A DNA stretch of 64,000 nt from Flavobacterium sp. RSP15 (GTDB taxonomy: Bacteria; Bacteroidota; Bacteroidia; Flavobacteriales; Flavobacteriaceae). Shown piece by piece: positions 54,234-61,870 of the stretch. The position numbers and the translations under genes were made by a program. The stretch covers positions 160,244 to 224,243 of the forward strand of contig NZ_RYDL01000005.1 of the NCBI RefSeq assembly GCF_003968755.1, read 5' to 3'. The notes beneath the pieces were generated by a model. That model was not told where the DNA came from. It searched no databases and was given only the letters and a program-made list of their open reading frames with translations. Position 1 is the stretch's first letter. Each line of letters opens with the position of its first letter.

Positions 54234-55027
54234 TTCAAAATAAATCGTCTCACAACCTCAGCAACGCCATGATCATTATTTGATGCAACAACAACATCGC
54301 CTTTATCTCTCAATTCAGGATCAACATTGTCTACCCAAACGCCCAATCCGGCATATTCAATCATGGTTAAATCATTCCCTGCATTTCCAACAGCAATAAT
54401 TTCACTTTGCAGAATATTTAATTTTTTGGCTAAAAATTCAATACTGGCTCCTTTATCAATTCCATTTTGTGCTACTTCCAGAAAAAACGGCTTAGACATG
54501 CTGACACTTAGATGCGGCATAGTCGCTTTCAAATCTTTTTCTACTTCTTTTAAATAACTTGGCTCTTGCAATAAAATGCATTTTACAGCTGAAGACTGCA
54601 CTTCCTCTTTAAAACTCACCACTTTATTATGGGCTAAACCGGTAATTTCCTTTTCAATTTCTATGTATTCAGAATCCGTTTCACTTACAATTTTACCATT
54701 AATATAGGTAATAATATGTGTCTTACTTTTTATACTATAATCGTACAATTCATGGATTTGCTTTTGTGTCAACATTTGCTCAAAAATAATTTTATCTTCC
54801 TTTAAATCGGTAATTACTGCCCCGTTGTAGGATATCATGTAGGAATTATCCAATTGTAGCTCTTTGGCGTAGGCAATCATTGCAGGTGTAGGTCGTCCAG
54901 AAGCCAGAATAACATAAACCCCTAATTCCTGCGCCTTAGCCAACATCCCTTTATTCTCGTCTGAAATGGTATGATCATCGTTCAACAAAGTATCATCCAT
55001 GTCCAAAACCAACATTTTATATTTCAT
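54230..55027 (-). CDS. Cof-type HAD-superfamily phosphatase
   Basis: A 265-residue HAD hydrolase with a C2B cap. Motif I is LDMDDTLLNDD with the nucleophile Asp, motif II ASGRP, motif III Lys in NGIDKGAS, motif IV GNAGNDLTMIEYAG. The family dephosphorylates sugar phosphates and flavin or pyridoxal phosphates (YidA, Cof). Motif IV has Ala where many members have Asp (GDxxND), a mild variant. Downstream of the dead toxin-antitoxin pair on the same strand. Confidence 0.92.
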   Translation of the reverse strand: MKYKMLVLDMDDTLLNDDHTISDENKGMLAKAQELGVYVILASGRPTPAMIAYAKELQLDNSYMISYNGAVITDLKEDKIIFEQMLTQKQIHELYDYSIKSKTHIITYINGKIVSETDSEYIEIEKEITGLAHNKVVSFKEEVQSSAVKCILLQEPSYLKEVEKDLKATMPHLSVSMSKPFFLEVAQNGIDKGASIEFLAKKLNILQSEIIAVGNAGNDLTMIEYAGLGVWVDNVDPELRDKGDVVVASNNDHGVAEVVRRFILN

Positions 55028-55073
55028 TTTTATTTTTTAAACGTAGTAGTATCTATTACCGCAGATTCACAAA

Positions 55074-55373
55074 TTATTTTTTTAATTTGATTGCCTTCTC
55101 ACGATTGTCAAAAATTTGAAGAATCCGAATTTTTATTTCAGAATGAATTTTGTAAATAATTTTATACGTTAGAATAATCATTCTTCTGTATGGTCCTCCC
55201 AAGAATTCATCAAGTTGATAATGTTCCACAAAATGAATATTTTTACTTTGAATTACAATATCTCTGAGACCATTTCTCGCTCCTTGAAGATAGTTAAATT
55301 TAATAAATTCAACTATTAGTCTTAAATCGGCTTTCGCTTTATTATACTAAAGTATGGTAATTGGCTTTTGCAT
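55074..55373 (-). pseudogene. RelE/ParE-family toxin, inactivated by one nonsense codon
   Basis: From an ATG at 55373 the frame reads MQKPITIL, then a TAG at 55347-55349, then YNKAKADLRLIVEFIK and on to a stop at 55074, 99 codons in all. KAKADLRLIVEFI fits the first helix of ParE/RelE toxins, and GGPYRRMIILTYKIIYKIHSE and IRILQIFDNREKAI (in overlapping parts) fit their C-terminal sheet. The TAG stands where family members have Trp, so TGG to TAG is the simplest cause. The rest of the frame is open, so inactivation looks recent. Confidence 0.75.
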
Positions 55374-55374
55374 A

Positions 55375-55636
55375 TTACCATTTCTCCATTTCTTTCTATA
55401 AATCCTCAATAGTTGTATATTTTCCTGATAAAATTCGTTCGTCAGCTTCTTTAACTCCCACTTATACACTCTTCTTTATCAATTGGATAACAGCTATAGT
55501 GTGAGCAACAACCTTTAGGTCGAGAACAGATTTAAACACTATTATTTTCTCAGTTTACGTTCATGATCAATGCACTGTAACCAATCCATCAATTCTATTT
55601 TTTTTGCAGCTATATCTATCTAGTAGCCGTATTTCA
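55375..55636 (-). pseudogene. Type II antitoxin, decayed by frameshifts and a nonsense codon
   Basis: Three pieces remain in order on the minus strand. DIAAKKIELMDWLQCIDHE (about 55560-55625) is the start of a Bacteroidota antitoxin; the expected ATG appears as ACG and a GATA is duplicated. VAHTIA (about 55486-55500) follows, then, in another frame, VKEADERILSGKYTTIEDL, a TAG, and KEMEKW to a TAA at 55375-55377. The TAG replaces the expected Glu. The stop lies one base before the toxin ATG, the normal coupled layout. Confidence 0.7.
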
Positions 55637-55653
55637 ATACCAAGTATACTAAT

Positions 55654-55872
55654 TTAAATACTCATTCTGAATTCTTCAATAACGGGGTTTACTTTTGCAA
55701 ACTCGGTTTCCTGAACAAACAATTCAACCGCCAAATCTGAATTTCCAAATCCTCCCAATCGAGCCGATTGTATATTATTTTTCACTACTACATTTACACC
55801 AATCGCTTCGATTTTTTCTTGTAACGCCATTGCTAAAATTTCACTTCCCGAAAACACTTTCATTAATCCCAT
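55654..55872 (-). CDS. DUF2007-type putative signal-transducing protein
   Basis: A 72-residue cytoplasmic protein with a ferredoxin-like beta-alpha-beta pattern. It starts MKVFSGSEILAMALQEKIEA, followed by GVNVVVKNN and GGFGNSDLAVELFVQE, which match the short DUF2007 family. No catalytic residues are known for the family. It lies between the dead toxin-antitoxin pair and the first REP array, whose first unit starts 24 bp from its start codon. Confidence 0.78.
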   Translation of the reverse strand: MGLMKVFSGSEILAMALQEKIEAIGVNVVVKNNIQSARLGGFGNSDLAVELFVQETEFAKVNPVIEEFRMSI

Positions 55873-55895
55873 TTTGCTCTTTATTTAATTGTTTA

Positions 55896-56220
55896 GCTCC
55901 GCAAAGTTTCCAACTTTGAGGATGTGTACAAGGTCTCCTGACCTTATTATTTTCAATGTAATATCCTGTTCTTAGCTCCCAGCTCCGCAAAGTTTCCAAC
56001 TTTGAGGATGCGTAAAAGGTCTCCTGACCTTTTTATTTATAATCTAATATCCTGTTCTTAGCTCCCAGCTCCGCAAAGTTTCCAACTTTGAGGATGCGTA
56101 AAAGGTCTCCTGACCTTATTATTTATAATCTAATATCCTGTTCTTAGCTCCCAGCTCCGCAAAGTTTCCAACTTTGAGGATGCGTAAAAGGTCTCCTGAC
56201 CTTATTATTTATAATCTAAT
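55896..56220 (+). repeat. REP array 1: four tandem 86-bp units
   Basis: Units begin at 55896, 55982, 56068 and 56154, exactly 86 bp apart, the last cut short after 67 bp. Each opens with an imperfect palindrome: GCTCCGCAAAGTT, loop TCC, AACTTTGAGGATG, a 10-bp stem with one G/A mismatch kept in all four. Each has a second, perfect hairpin: AAGGTC, TCCT, GACCTT. Then comes an AT-rich spacer ending CCTGTTCTTAGCTCCCA. Units 2-4 are nearly identical; unit 1 differs at several sites. The array ends 6 bp before the stop of the RAYT gene. Confidence 0.92.
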
Positions 56221-56226
56221 AATTTG

Positions 56227-56826
56227 TTACCAAATAAAATTATTCGTTATTGAAGACGGTTTTAAAACATCTATTACTGGATTGTCAACTTTTGTAATTG
56301 CTATGATTCCTTCATCATTTACATAATTTGATGCTCTTGAATAGCAATAATGTGACGCTTTAATAACTATTCCCGCTCGTATTGGGTTCATGTGGATGTA
56401 ATCTAATTTAGACCACATGAATTTTTCAGAAAAGATTTCTTCGGGATGGCTGCCATATTGCCAAAACTGATATTTTTCATTACGCGTATGACTTTTACAA
56501 GCAAATTCAAATCGCTTTAACATCCAGTCTGCGCGACTTTCCGGTCCGTTTTCTATTTTATTCAAAATAGTCTTTGCTGTAAACTTTTTGAAATCTCTGA
56601 TCAAATCAGATAATTTACTTTCTTCGGATTGAATAATCAAATGAATATGATTGGACATAATTACAAATCCAAACAAAATCATCCCTTTGTTTTTTATGCA
56701 AAAATCCAAACTTTCAATAATGCAATCTTTATAATTTTTTCTAGAAAACACATCTACCCAATCTACAACTGTTGCCGTAATAAAATGAGGTTTTGATTGG
56801 TCTCGGATAATGTAGCCTTCTTTCAT
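56227..56826 (-). CDS. REP-associated tyrosine transposase (RAYT, TnpA_REP / Y1 family)
   Basis: A 199-residue single-strand nuclease of the HUH Y1 class. The metal-binding HUH motif appears as SNHIHLI (His60, His62). The catalytic Tyr is most likely Tyr143 in LDYIHMNPIRAGIV, the typical Y-I-H-x-N-P block of RAYTs. QYGSHPEEIFSEKFMWSK also fits the family. Length is normal, and all key residues are intact. There are no IS200-like ends or accessory genes. It is flanked on both sides by REP arrays with matching hairpins, so it is the probable enzyme that spread them and may still act. Confidence 0.9.
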   Translation of the reverse strand: MKEGYIIRDQSKPHFITATVVDWVDVFSRKNYKDCIIESLDFCIKNKGMILFGFVIMSNHIHLIIQSEESKLSDLIRDFKKFTAKTILNKIENGPESRADWMLKRFEFACKSHTRNEKYQFWQYGSHPEEIFSEKFMWSKLDYIHMNPIRAGIVIKASHYCYSRASNYVNDEGIIAITKVDNPVIDVLKPSSITNNFIW

Positions 56827-56855
56827 ATTGTTACTATTTCAGTCTGATACTTACA

Positions 56856-57300
56856 CCTCCTCAAAGTTAAAAATTTTGCGGAGCAAATATATCGCCTATT
56901 CTATTGTTATTATTTCAGTCTGAGACTGAACTACACCTCCTCAAAGTTAAAAACTTTGCGGAGCATAGACTGAACTACACCTTCTCAAAGTTAAAAACTT
57001 TGCGGAGCATAGACTGAACTAAACCTCCTCAAAGTTAAAAATTTTGCGGAGCAAATATGTAGCCTATTCTATTGTTATTATTTCAGTCTAAGACTGAACT
57101 ACACCTTCTCAAAGTTAAAAACTTTGCGGAGCATAGACTGAACTACACCTCCTCAAAGTTAAAAACTTTGCGGAGCAAATATGTAGCCTATTCTATTGTT
57201 ATTATTTCAGTCTGAGACTGAACTACACCTTCTCAAAGTTAAAAACTTTGCGGAGCATAGACTGAACTAAACCTCCTCAAAGTTAAAAACTTTGCGGAGC
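56856..57300 (-). repeat. REP array 2: eight REP hairpins with alternating 80/44-bp spacing
   Basis: REP starts: 56856, 56936, 56980, 57024, 57104, 57148, 57228, 57272; steps 80, 44, 44, 80, 44, 80, 44. On the minus strand each reads GCTCCGCAAAGTT, a three- or four-base T-rich loop, AACTTTGAG(G/A)AGG. This is the array 1 palindrome in opposite orientation with loop TTT instead of TCC. Long spacers hold TTCAGTCTGAGACTGAA, a second hairpin unrelated in sequence to that of array 1. Short spacers keep only its second arm (AGACTGAACTA) and lack 36 bp. The array spans the region between the RAYT start and the next gene. Confidence 0.92.
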
Positions 57301-57328
57301 ATAAGGAGTATAAATTATTTATTTTCTT

Positions 57329-57997
57329 CTAGCTATGGAAGTCATCTCCAACTTCAGGTTCTAAATCTTCCTTCTCTTCCTCTTCTCCATCAAAATCGAA
57401 TTCAAAAGGCTCCACCAGCATTTTTTCCGCAAGAACCTCTATTCGCTCTGTGAATTGTTCCGACAAAATAATACGTTGGGTCTTGACAATGCTATTCGAA
57501 ATACGCATGATTTTTGTCTCATGGCGCAATTTCAAAATTGGATCTGCATCATCAAGAACAAGCATTTTTAATCGGTTTACATTATAACCAGCCGTAGTAA
57601 ACATTTCACTTAGCTTATTTGGAGTCCCTATCAACACGTCAATTCCGCTGGAAATATAATTCTTATCGTATTCCATATCGCCTTTGTCATGAACACCATA
57701 GACTTCTAAATTGGAATACTTCCCATATTTTTCAAATAGGGATTCCATTTCCAATACTTTCGCTTTGTCTTCAACAATTATCAAAGCCCTTGGCGATTCT
57801 TCAGTTGCGCCTGTCAATCTCTGAATTACATTTAGCACGATTGTAGTTGATTTCCCGCTTCCTTTTGGTGCGATAATAATACAATCCGAACCACTTTTTA
57901 GTGTCGAAAATGTTTCTTTTTGAATTGCATTGGCCTCAGTCAAACCGTTTTCAATCAGGGCTTGTTGCAAAGCTTGGTTTATTTTTTTTAGTTTCAT
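57329..57997 (-). CDS. DEAD-box-like protein with a single RecA domain
   Basis: A 222-residue protein equal to the first RecA-like domain of DEAD-box RNA helicases. It has a Q-motif-like region (NGLTEANAIQKETF), motif I APKGSGKST, motif Ia PRALII, motif Ib GTPNKL, and motif II DDAD in place of DEAD. Motif III SAT is LSEQ. The C-terminal helicase domain with motifs IV-VI is absent; instead there is a 25-residue acidic tail (EFDFDGEEEEKEDLEPEVG). Since the ATP site needs both domains for unwinding, it is unlikely to be a helicase and may regulate or bind RNA. It ends 28 bp from REP array 2. Confidence 0.85.
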   Translation of the reverse strand: MKLKKINQALQQALIENGLTEANAIQKETFSTLKSGSDCIIIAPKGSGKSTTIVLNVIQRLTGATEESPRALIIVEDKAKVLEMESLFEKYGKYSNLEVYGVHDKGDMEYDKNYISSGIDVLIGTPNKLSEMFTTAGYNVNRLKMLVLDDADPILKLRHETKIMRISNSIVKTQRIILSEQFTERIEVLAEKMLVEPFEFDFDGEEEEKEDLEPEVGDDFHS

Positions 57998-58011
57998 TTC
58001 TTATGATTGAA

Positions 58012-58087
58012 AGATTAAAAATTAAAAGATTAAAAGATTCAAACTAGTACCGAATCTTTAAATCATTAAATTTTTAAATCATTAATT
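58012..58087. repeat. AT-rich inverted repeat between the DEAD-like and NtrC-type genes
   Basis: GATTAAAAATTAAAAGATTAAAAGATTC in overlapping words (about 58014-58041) mirrors GAATCTTTAAATCATTAAATTTTTAAATC (about 58053-58081) around AAACTAGTACC. The imperfect 28-bp stem may terminate transcription of the upstream regulator gene, but it has low sequence complexity. Confidence 0.55.
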
Positions 58088-58092
58088 TTATT

Positions 58093-59256
58093 TTATTTAG
58101 ATGCGAATAACTTCACATCATTCTCAGAAATTTCGCTTCCGCCAAGGATAATCAAACGCTCCACTACATTTCGTAATTCCCGAATATTTCCTGTCCAATC
58201 ATAATCCTGCAATAAATGAATCGCTGCTGCAGAGAATTTTTTTACCGCATTTCCTTGCTCCAAAGCAATTTTTTCGGCAAAATGAGCAATCAACATCGGG
58301 ATATCATCCCGTCTTTCGTTCAATCCCGGAACTTTTATCAAAATCACGGCCAAACGATGGTATAAATCTTCCCGGAAACGTCCTTCAGCAATTTCGACTT
58401 TCAAATCTTTATTGGTTGCCGCAACTACACGAACATCGACTTTGATATCTTTGTCCGCTCCCACTCTGGTAATCATACTTTCCTGTAAAGCACGCAATAC
58501 TTTAGCTTGCGCCGAAAGACTCATATCTCCTATTTCATCCAAGAAAATAGTGCCTTTATCTGCCGCTTCAAATTTTCCTGCGCGGTCTTTCACTGCGGAG
58601 GTAAACGCTCCTTTTACGTGACCAAATAATTCGCTTTCAATCAATTCCGATGGTATAGCCGCACAATTCACTTCGATTAAAGGAAAATTAGCTCTCTCAC
58701 TTTTTTCATGTAATTGATGTGCAACCAGTTCTTTTCCGGTTCCGTTGGGTCCCGTAATTAAAACTCTGGCTTCGGTTTGGGCTACTTTCTCAATCATCAC
58801 TTTAATGTGATTGATGGCGTCGCTTTCGCCAATCATTTCGTAGTTTTTGCTAACTTTTTTCTTCAGAATTTTGTTCTCTACTACGAGTTGCTTTTTGTCC
58901 AAAGCATTTCGAACTGTATTCAACAATCGGTTTAAATCGGGCGGTTTTGAGATGTAATCAAAGGCTCCCAAACGCATTGTATTGATAGCCGTTTCCATAT
59001 CGCCATGACCAGAAATCATCACCATAGGAATTTCGGGCTTGATTTTTTTGACAGCTTCCAGTACCTCAACACCATCCATTTTAGGCATTTTGATGTCGCA
59101 CAAAACCAAATCGTAATCGTTATTTTTTATTTTTTCAAGACCTGCAAGACCATCTTCGGCTTCTTCCACCTGATAAGTATCATTTTCTTCCGAAAGTATT
59201 TTTGTAAGTACTCTTCGAATGGCGGCCTCATCTTCTATGATTAGTATTTTTGACAT
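58093..59256 (-). CDS. NtrC-type sigma-54 response regulator without DNA-binding domain
   Basis: A 387-residue protein with a receiver domain (1-120; acidic IIEDE, phosphorylatable Asp54 in LVLCDIKMP, Lys in YISKPP) and a sigma-54 activator AAA+ domain (about 140-375; Walker A GPNGTGKE, Walker B GTIFLDEIGD, arginine-finger region FREDLYHRL). It ends at ENDVKLFASK, just after the AAA+ lid, so the Fis-type helix-turn-helix is missing. The sigma-54-contacting loop reads GAFTSA instead of GAFTGA. It could activate sigma-54 from solution, as known for FlgR of Helicobacter and CtcC of Chlamydia. No histidine-kinase gene is adjacent. Confidence 0.92.
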   Translation of the reverse strand: MSKILIIEDEAAIRRVLTKILSEENDTYQVEEAEDGLAGLEKIKNNDYDLVLCDIKMPKMDGVEVLEAVKKIKPEIPMVMISGHGDMETAINTMRLGAFDYISKPPDLNRLLNTVRNALDKKQLVVENKILKKKVSKNYEMIGESDAINHIKVMIEKVAQTEARVLITGPNGTGKELVAHQLHEKSERANFPLIEVNCAAIPSELIESELFGHVKGAFTSAVKDRAGKFEAADKGTIFLDEIGDMSLSAQAKVLRALQESMITRVGADKDIKVDVRVVAATNKDLKVEIAEGRFREDLYHRLAVILIKVPGLNERRDDIPMLIAHFAEKIALEQGNAVKKFSAAAIHLLQDYDWTGNIRELRNVVERLIILGGSEISENDVKLFASK

Positions 59257-59271
59257 CTCTTTTCTTTATTG

Positions 59272-59286
59272 GGTTAATCGTTAACC
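59272..59286. promoter_or_regulatory. Inverted repeat upstream of the NtrC-type gene
   Basis: GGTTAA, TCG, TTAACC is a perfect 6-3-6 inverted repeat 16 bp upstream of the start codon at 59256. It may be an operator; no matching site was seen elsewhere in the window. Confidence 0.35.
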
Positions 59287-59307
59287 AAATAACCGATTAA
59301 ACTTCTA

Positions 59308-60624
59308 TTAGTATTTCAACCATTTATATAATTCCCTCCAAGTGGGTTTCTTGCCATACATTAGTATTCCTATTCGGTATATTTTTGCGGCAAACCAAAC
59401 TACAGAAAAGAAGGTGCCAAATAGCAGCGTTACTGAAATGGCGATTTGCCACAAAGGTACGCCAAACGGAATTCGCATCAGCATAACAATTGGTGATGTA
59501 AGCGGAATCATTGAAAAAATAACGGCAATTGTTCCGTGTGGATCATTGATAACCGTAAAAAAACCAACGTAAACACTCAGCATCAATGGCATAATGATAG
59601 GTAAAAGGAATTGTTGTGAGTCCGTCTGATTGTCTACTGCGGCACCAATGGCTGCGTAAAACGAACTGTACAAAAAATAACCGCCGATGAAATAAATCAC
59701 AAATCCAATCAAGATATTTGCAATGGGCAGATTCCATAATTCCTTAATATACATTTGGGCAGTTCCAGTCATTTCCTGCTGTGCAGCTTGCATCAATTCA
59801 GGCGAAACGCTGGCGCTTGGACCCACATTTACCCCAAAAAAGACTGAGGCTGCAAACATTAATGAGAGTCCAATGATAGCCCAAATAAGGAACTGCAGCA
59901 ATCCGGCTAGCGCAGTTCCAATGATTTTGCCCATCATCAGTTGAAACGGTTTGACTGAGGATATAATAATCTCTACGATTCGGCTGGTTTTCTCTTCGAT
60001 CACACTTCGCATCACCATGTTTCCGTAGATGATTATGAACATCATTATAAGGTATCCAAATGCGCCACCAATCCCAATTTTGATTTCGTTAAGTCCTTTG
60101 ATACTCTCTTCACCCGATGCTTTCGTCAAACTAATATTGACTTGGGCCTGGGCTTTTTTAATGGCAAGCGTATCTAAATGTGCTTTTTCTAAATTGTTTT
60201 TCGTCAATTTATTGGCAATCACATCCTGAACTTTTTCTATAAAAGAAATACTGGGACTGTTGTTTGAAATAAACTGTATTTTACTTTCGAAATCCTTTGT
60301 GTTTTCTGACTTTGGAATATATAATAGTCCTTCATAGCGCTCGTCAGCGATGCTGTCTTTCAAAAATTTTAAATCTACAAGAGATAAATCGAGGTATTTG
60401 TATTGGCTGTTTTTGTTGTTTTTAAGTATAAATTCTTTAACGAACAAACCGGATTCATCATGAATGGCGATCCGTTTGGTATCCGCTTTCATGGAACTTA
60501 AATAGCCTATAAATGCTGCTATCCCAACAAATAACAACGGACTTAAAAAAGTCATTACAACAAAAGATTTATTACGCACTTTAGTAATAAATTCTCTTTT
60601 TATGATTAATGAAATGATACTCAT
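59308..60624 (-). CDS. ABC-2 type permease, NatB-like
   Basis: A 438-residue inner-membrane protein. The first span lies about 22-43, followed by a large extracytoplasmic loop (about 45-185) and five more spans (about 190-435). The start, LIIKREFITKVRNKSFVVMTFLSPLL in overlapping parts, and MVMRSVIEEKTSRIVEIIISSVKPFQLMMGKI, likewise, are the hallmarks of NatB/YhaP exporters. It follows the ATPase gene by 97 bp on the same strand. The pair may export Na+, a peptide or a lipid; the substrate is not known. Confidence 0.9.
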   Translation of the reverse strand: MSIISLIIKREFITKVRNKSFVVMTFLSPLLFVGIAAFIGYLSSMKADTKRIAIHDESGLFVKEFILKNNKNSQYKYLDLSLVDLKFLKDSIADERYEGLLYIPKSENTKDFESKIQFISNNSPSISFIEKVQDVIANKLTKNNLEKAHLDTLAIKKAQAQVNISLTKASGEESIKGLNEIKIGIGGAFGYLIMMFIIIYGNMVMRSVIEEKTSRIVEIIISSVKPFQLMMGKIIGTALAGLLQFLIWAIIGLSLMFAASVFFGVNVGPSASVSPELMQAAQQEMTGTAQMYIKELWNLPIANILIGFVIYFIGGYFLYSSFYAAIGAAVDNQTDSQQFLLPIIMPLMLSVYVGFFTVINDPHGTIAVIFSMIPLTSPIVMLMRIPFGVPLWQIAISVTLLFGTFFSVVWFAAKIYRIGILMYGKKPTWRELYKWLKY

Positions 60625-60721
60625 TTTTTAGACTGCTTAAATTTTTAGATTACTTAGATTTTTTTAGAACAATTAGATTAGGAAACTGTAAAAAGTCTGA
60701 CAATCTATGAAGTCTAACCAT

Positions 60722-61642
60722 CTATTGTGTTACTGTTTGAATGAAAATATCATTTACACTTGGAATTTTTTCTACAAAATGTGTTACTTGTCCACATTGT
60801 GTAAGGATATTCAATAATTCATTTGGGGTAGCATTTCCGAGTTGGATTTCCAGTTTTAACTCGTTGTTCAGTGATTTAAAATGTGCCGGAGCAACGCTAA
60901 ATTTTTGTGTAATAGCAGACATCAATCCCGCTGCATTATCCGATAAAATACCCACTTCAAAACTATTGGTTTTAAATTGTCTTTTAACATCGTCCAGTTT
61001 TCCTTCGATCAGTTTATCTGATTTGTGAATCAAAGCGATGTGATCACATAATTCCTCCACGCTTTCCATGCGGTGTGTCGAAAAAATTATGGTTGCTCCT
61101 TCTTCTCGCAACGCCAGAATTTCTTCTTTGATAATAGTGGCATTCACGGGATCAAAACCAGAAAAAGGTTCATCAAATATCAATAGTTTTGGTTTGTGCA
61201 ACACACACACGACGAACTGAATTTTCTGAGCCATTCCCTTAGAAAGTTCCTGGATTTTCTTGTTCCACCAGCCTTGTATTTCAAACTTTTCAAACCAATA
61301 CTCCAGTTGTTTTTTGGCTTCAGCTTTAGAAAGCCCTTTCATCTGTGCTAAATACAAGCATTGTTCTCCTACTTTCATCGTGTTGTACAAGCCTCTTTCT
61401 TCCGGCAAATAGCCTATATATTGAACGTGTTTGGGTTGCAGTTTTTCGCCATCAAGAATAATTTCGCCACTGTCCGGTAATGTAATTTGGTTTATTATTC
61501 GGATAAGTGATGTTTTTCCGGCTCCGTTTGGACCTAAAAGTCCGTAGATACTTCCTTTGGGAACCGTTAATGAAACCTGGTTAAGCGCAACATAATCACC
61601 GTATTGCTTGACAACTTTATTCACTTCAAGAATATTACTCAT
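60722..61642 (-). CDS. ABC transporter ATP-binding protein, NatA-like
   Basis: A 306-residue ATPase with Walker A GPNGAGKTS, Q-loop region GYLPEERGLY, signature LSKGMAQKIQ, Walker B LLIFDEPFSGFD and switch His in STHRMES. The GYLPEERGLY block and the C-terminal DUF4162-type domain (about 225-300) are typical of the NatA/YhaQ group. It pairs with the permease encoded downstream. There is no regulator gene next to the pair. Confidence 0.93.
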   Translation of the reverse strand: MSNILEVNKVVKQYGDYVALNQVSLTVPKGSIYGLLGPNGAGKTSLIRIINQITLPDSGEIILDGEKLQPKHVQYIGYLPEERGLYNTMKVGEQCLYLAQMKGLSKAEAKKQLEYWFEKFEIQGWWNKKIQELSKGMAQKIQFVVCVLHKPKLLIFDEPFSGFDPVNATIIKEEILALREEGATIIFSTHRMESVEELCDHIALIHKSDKLIEGKLDDVKRQFKTNSFEVGILSDNAAGLMSAITQKFSVAPAHFKSLNNELKLEIQLGNATPNELLNILTQCGQVTHFVEKIPSVNDIFIQTVTQ

Positions 61643-61760
61643 GCTTATTTTTTAATTGGTGTAAAAGTAGATAATTAGTGCCAAAATACTAAGAATTGTT
61701 TCCTATATGTAGCATTTAATTTTTAGCGATCCTCTGTTATTGCCTTAAGTGTATTGGTGT

Positions 61761-61774
61761 TTGTTTGCAAACAA
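61761..61774. promoter_or_regulatory. Perfect 14-bp palindrome upstream of the ABC exporter
   Basis: TTGTTTGCAAACAA is fully palindromic, 118 bp from the ATPase start codon and 21 bp from the dnaJ terminator. It is a possible operator for the exporter operon. No second copy was seen. Confidence 0.3.
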
Positions 61775-61794
61775 ATTGTTAATGGCGATTTCAT

Positions 61795-61827
61795 AAAAAA
61801 CCCATCCTTATTATAACAAGGATGGGT
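61795..61827 (-). terminator. Rho-independent terminator of the grpE-dnaJ operon
   Basis: On the minus strand, ACCCATCCTT pairs perfectly with AAGGATGGGT around an 8-nt loop and is followed by six T's. It lies 44 bp after the dnaJ stop. Confidence 0.9.
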
Positions 61828-61870
61828 AATGTATTTTTATAATCGAATCGATAACTCGAGTCTAACTTTT

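Larger units (their letters stand above)
55028..55653 (-). other. Degenerate region with a dead toxin-antitoxin module
   Basis: A 626-bp stretch without an intact gene. The minus strand still encodes recognisable pieces of an antitoxin followed by a toxin; both are annotated below. No intact promoter was recognised. Confidence 0.7.

Noticed and set aside
55074..55636. Amber (TAG) read-through or recoding in the toxin and antitoxin
   Set aside because: Other genes here end with or avoid TAG normally, and the antitoxin also has frameshifts and a lost start, so decay explains the stops.
55896..57300. CRISPR array
   Set aside because: Repeats are regularly spaced, but the sequences between them are copies of each other, not unique spacers; the repeat is a REP palindrome and no cas gene is present.
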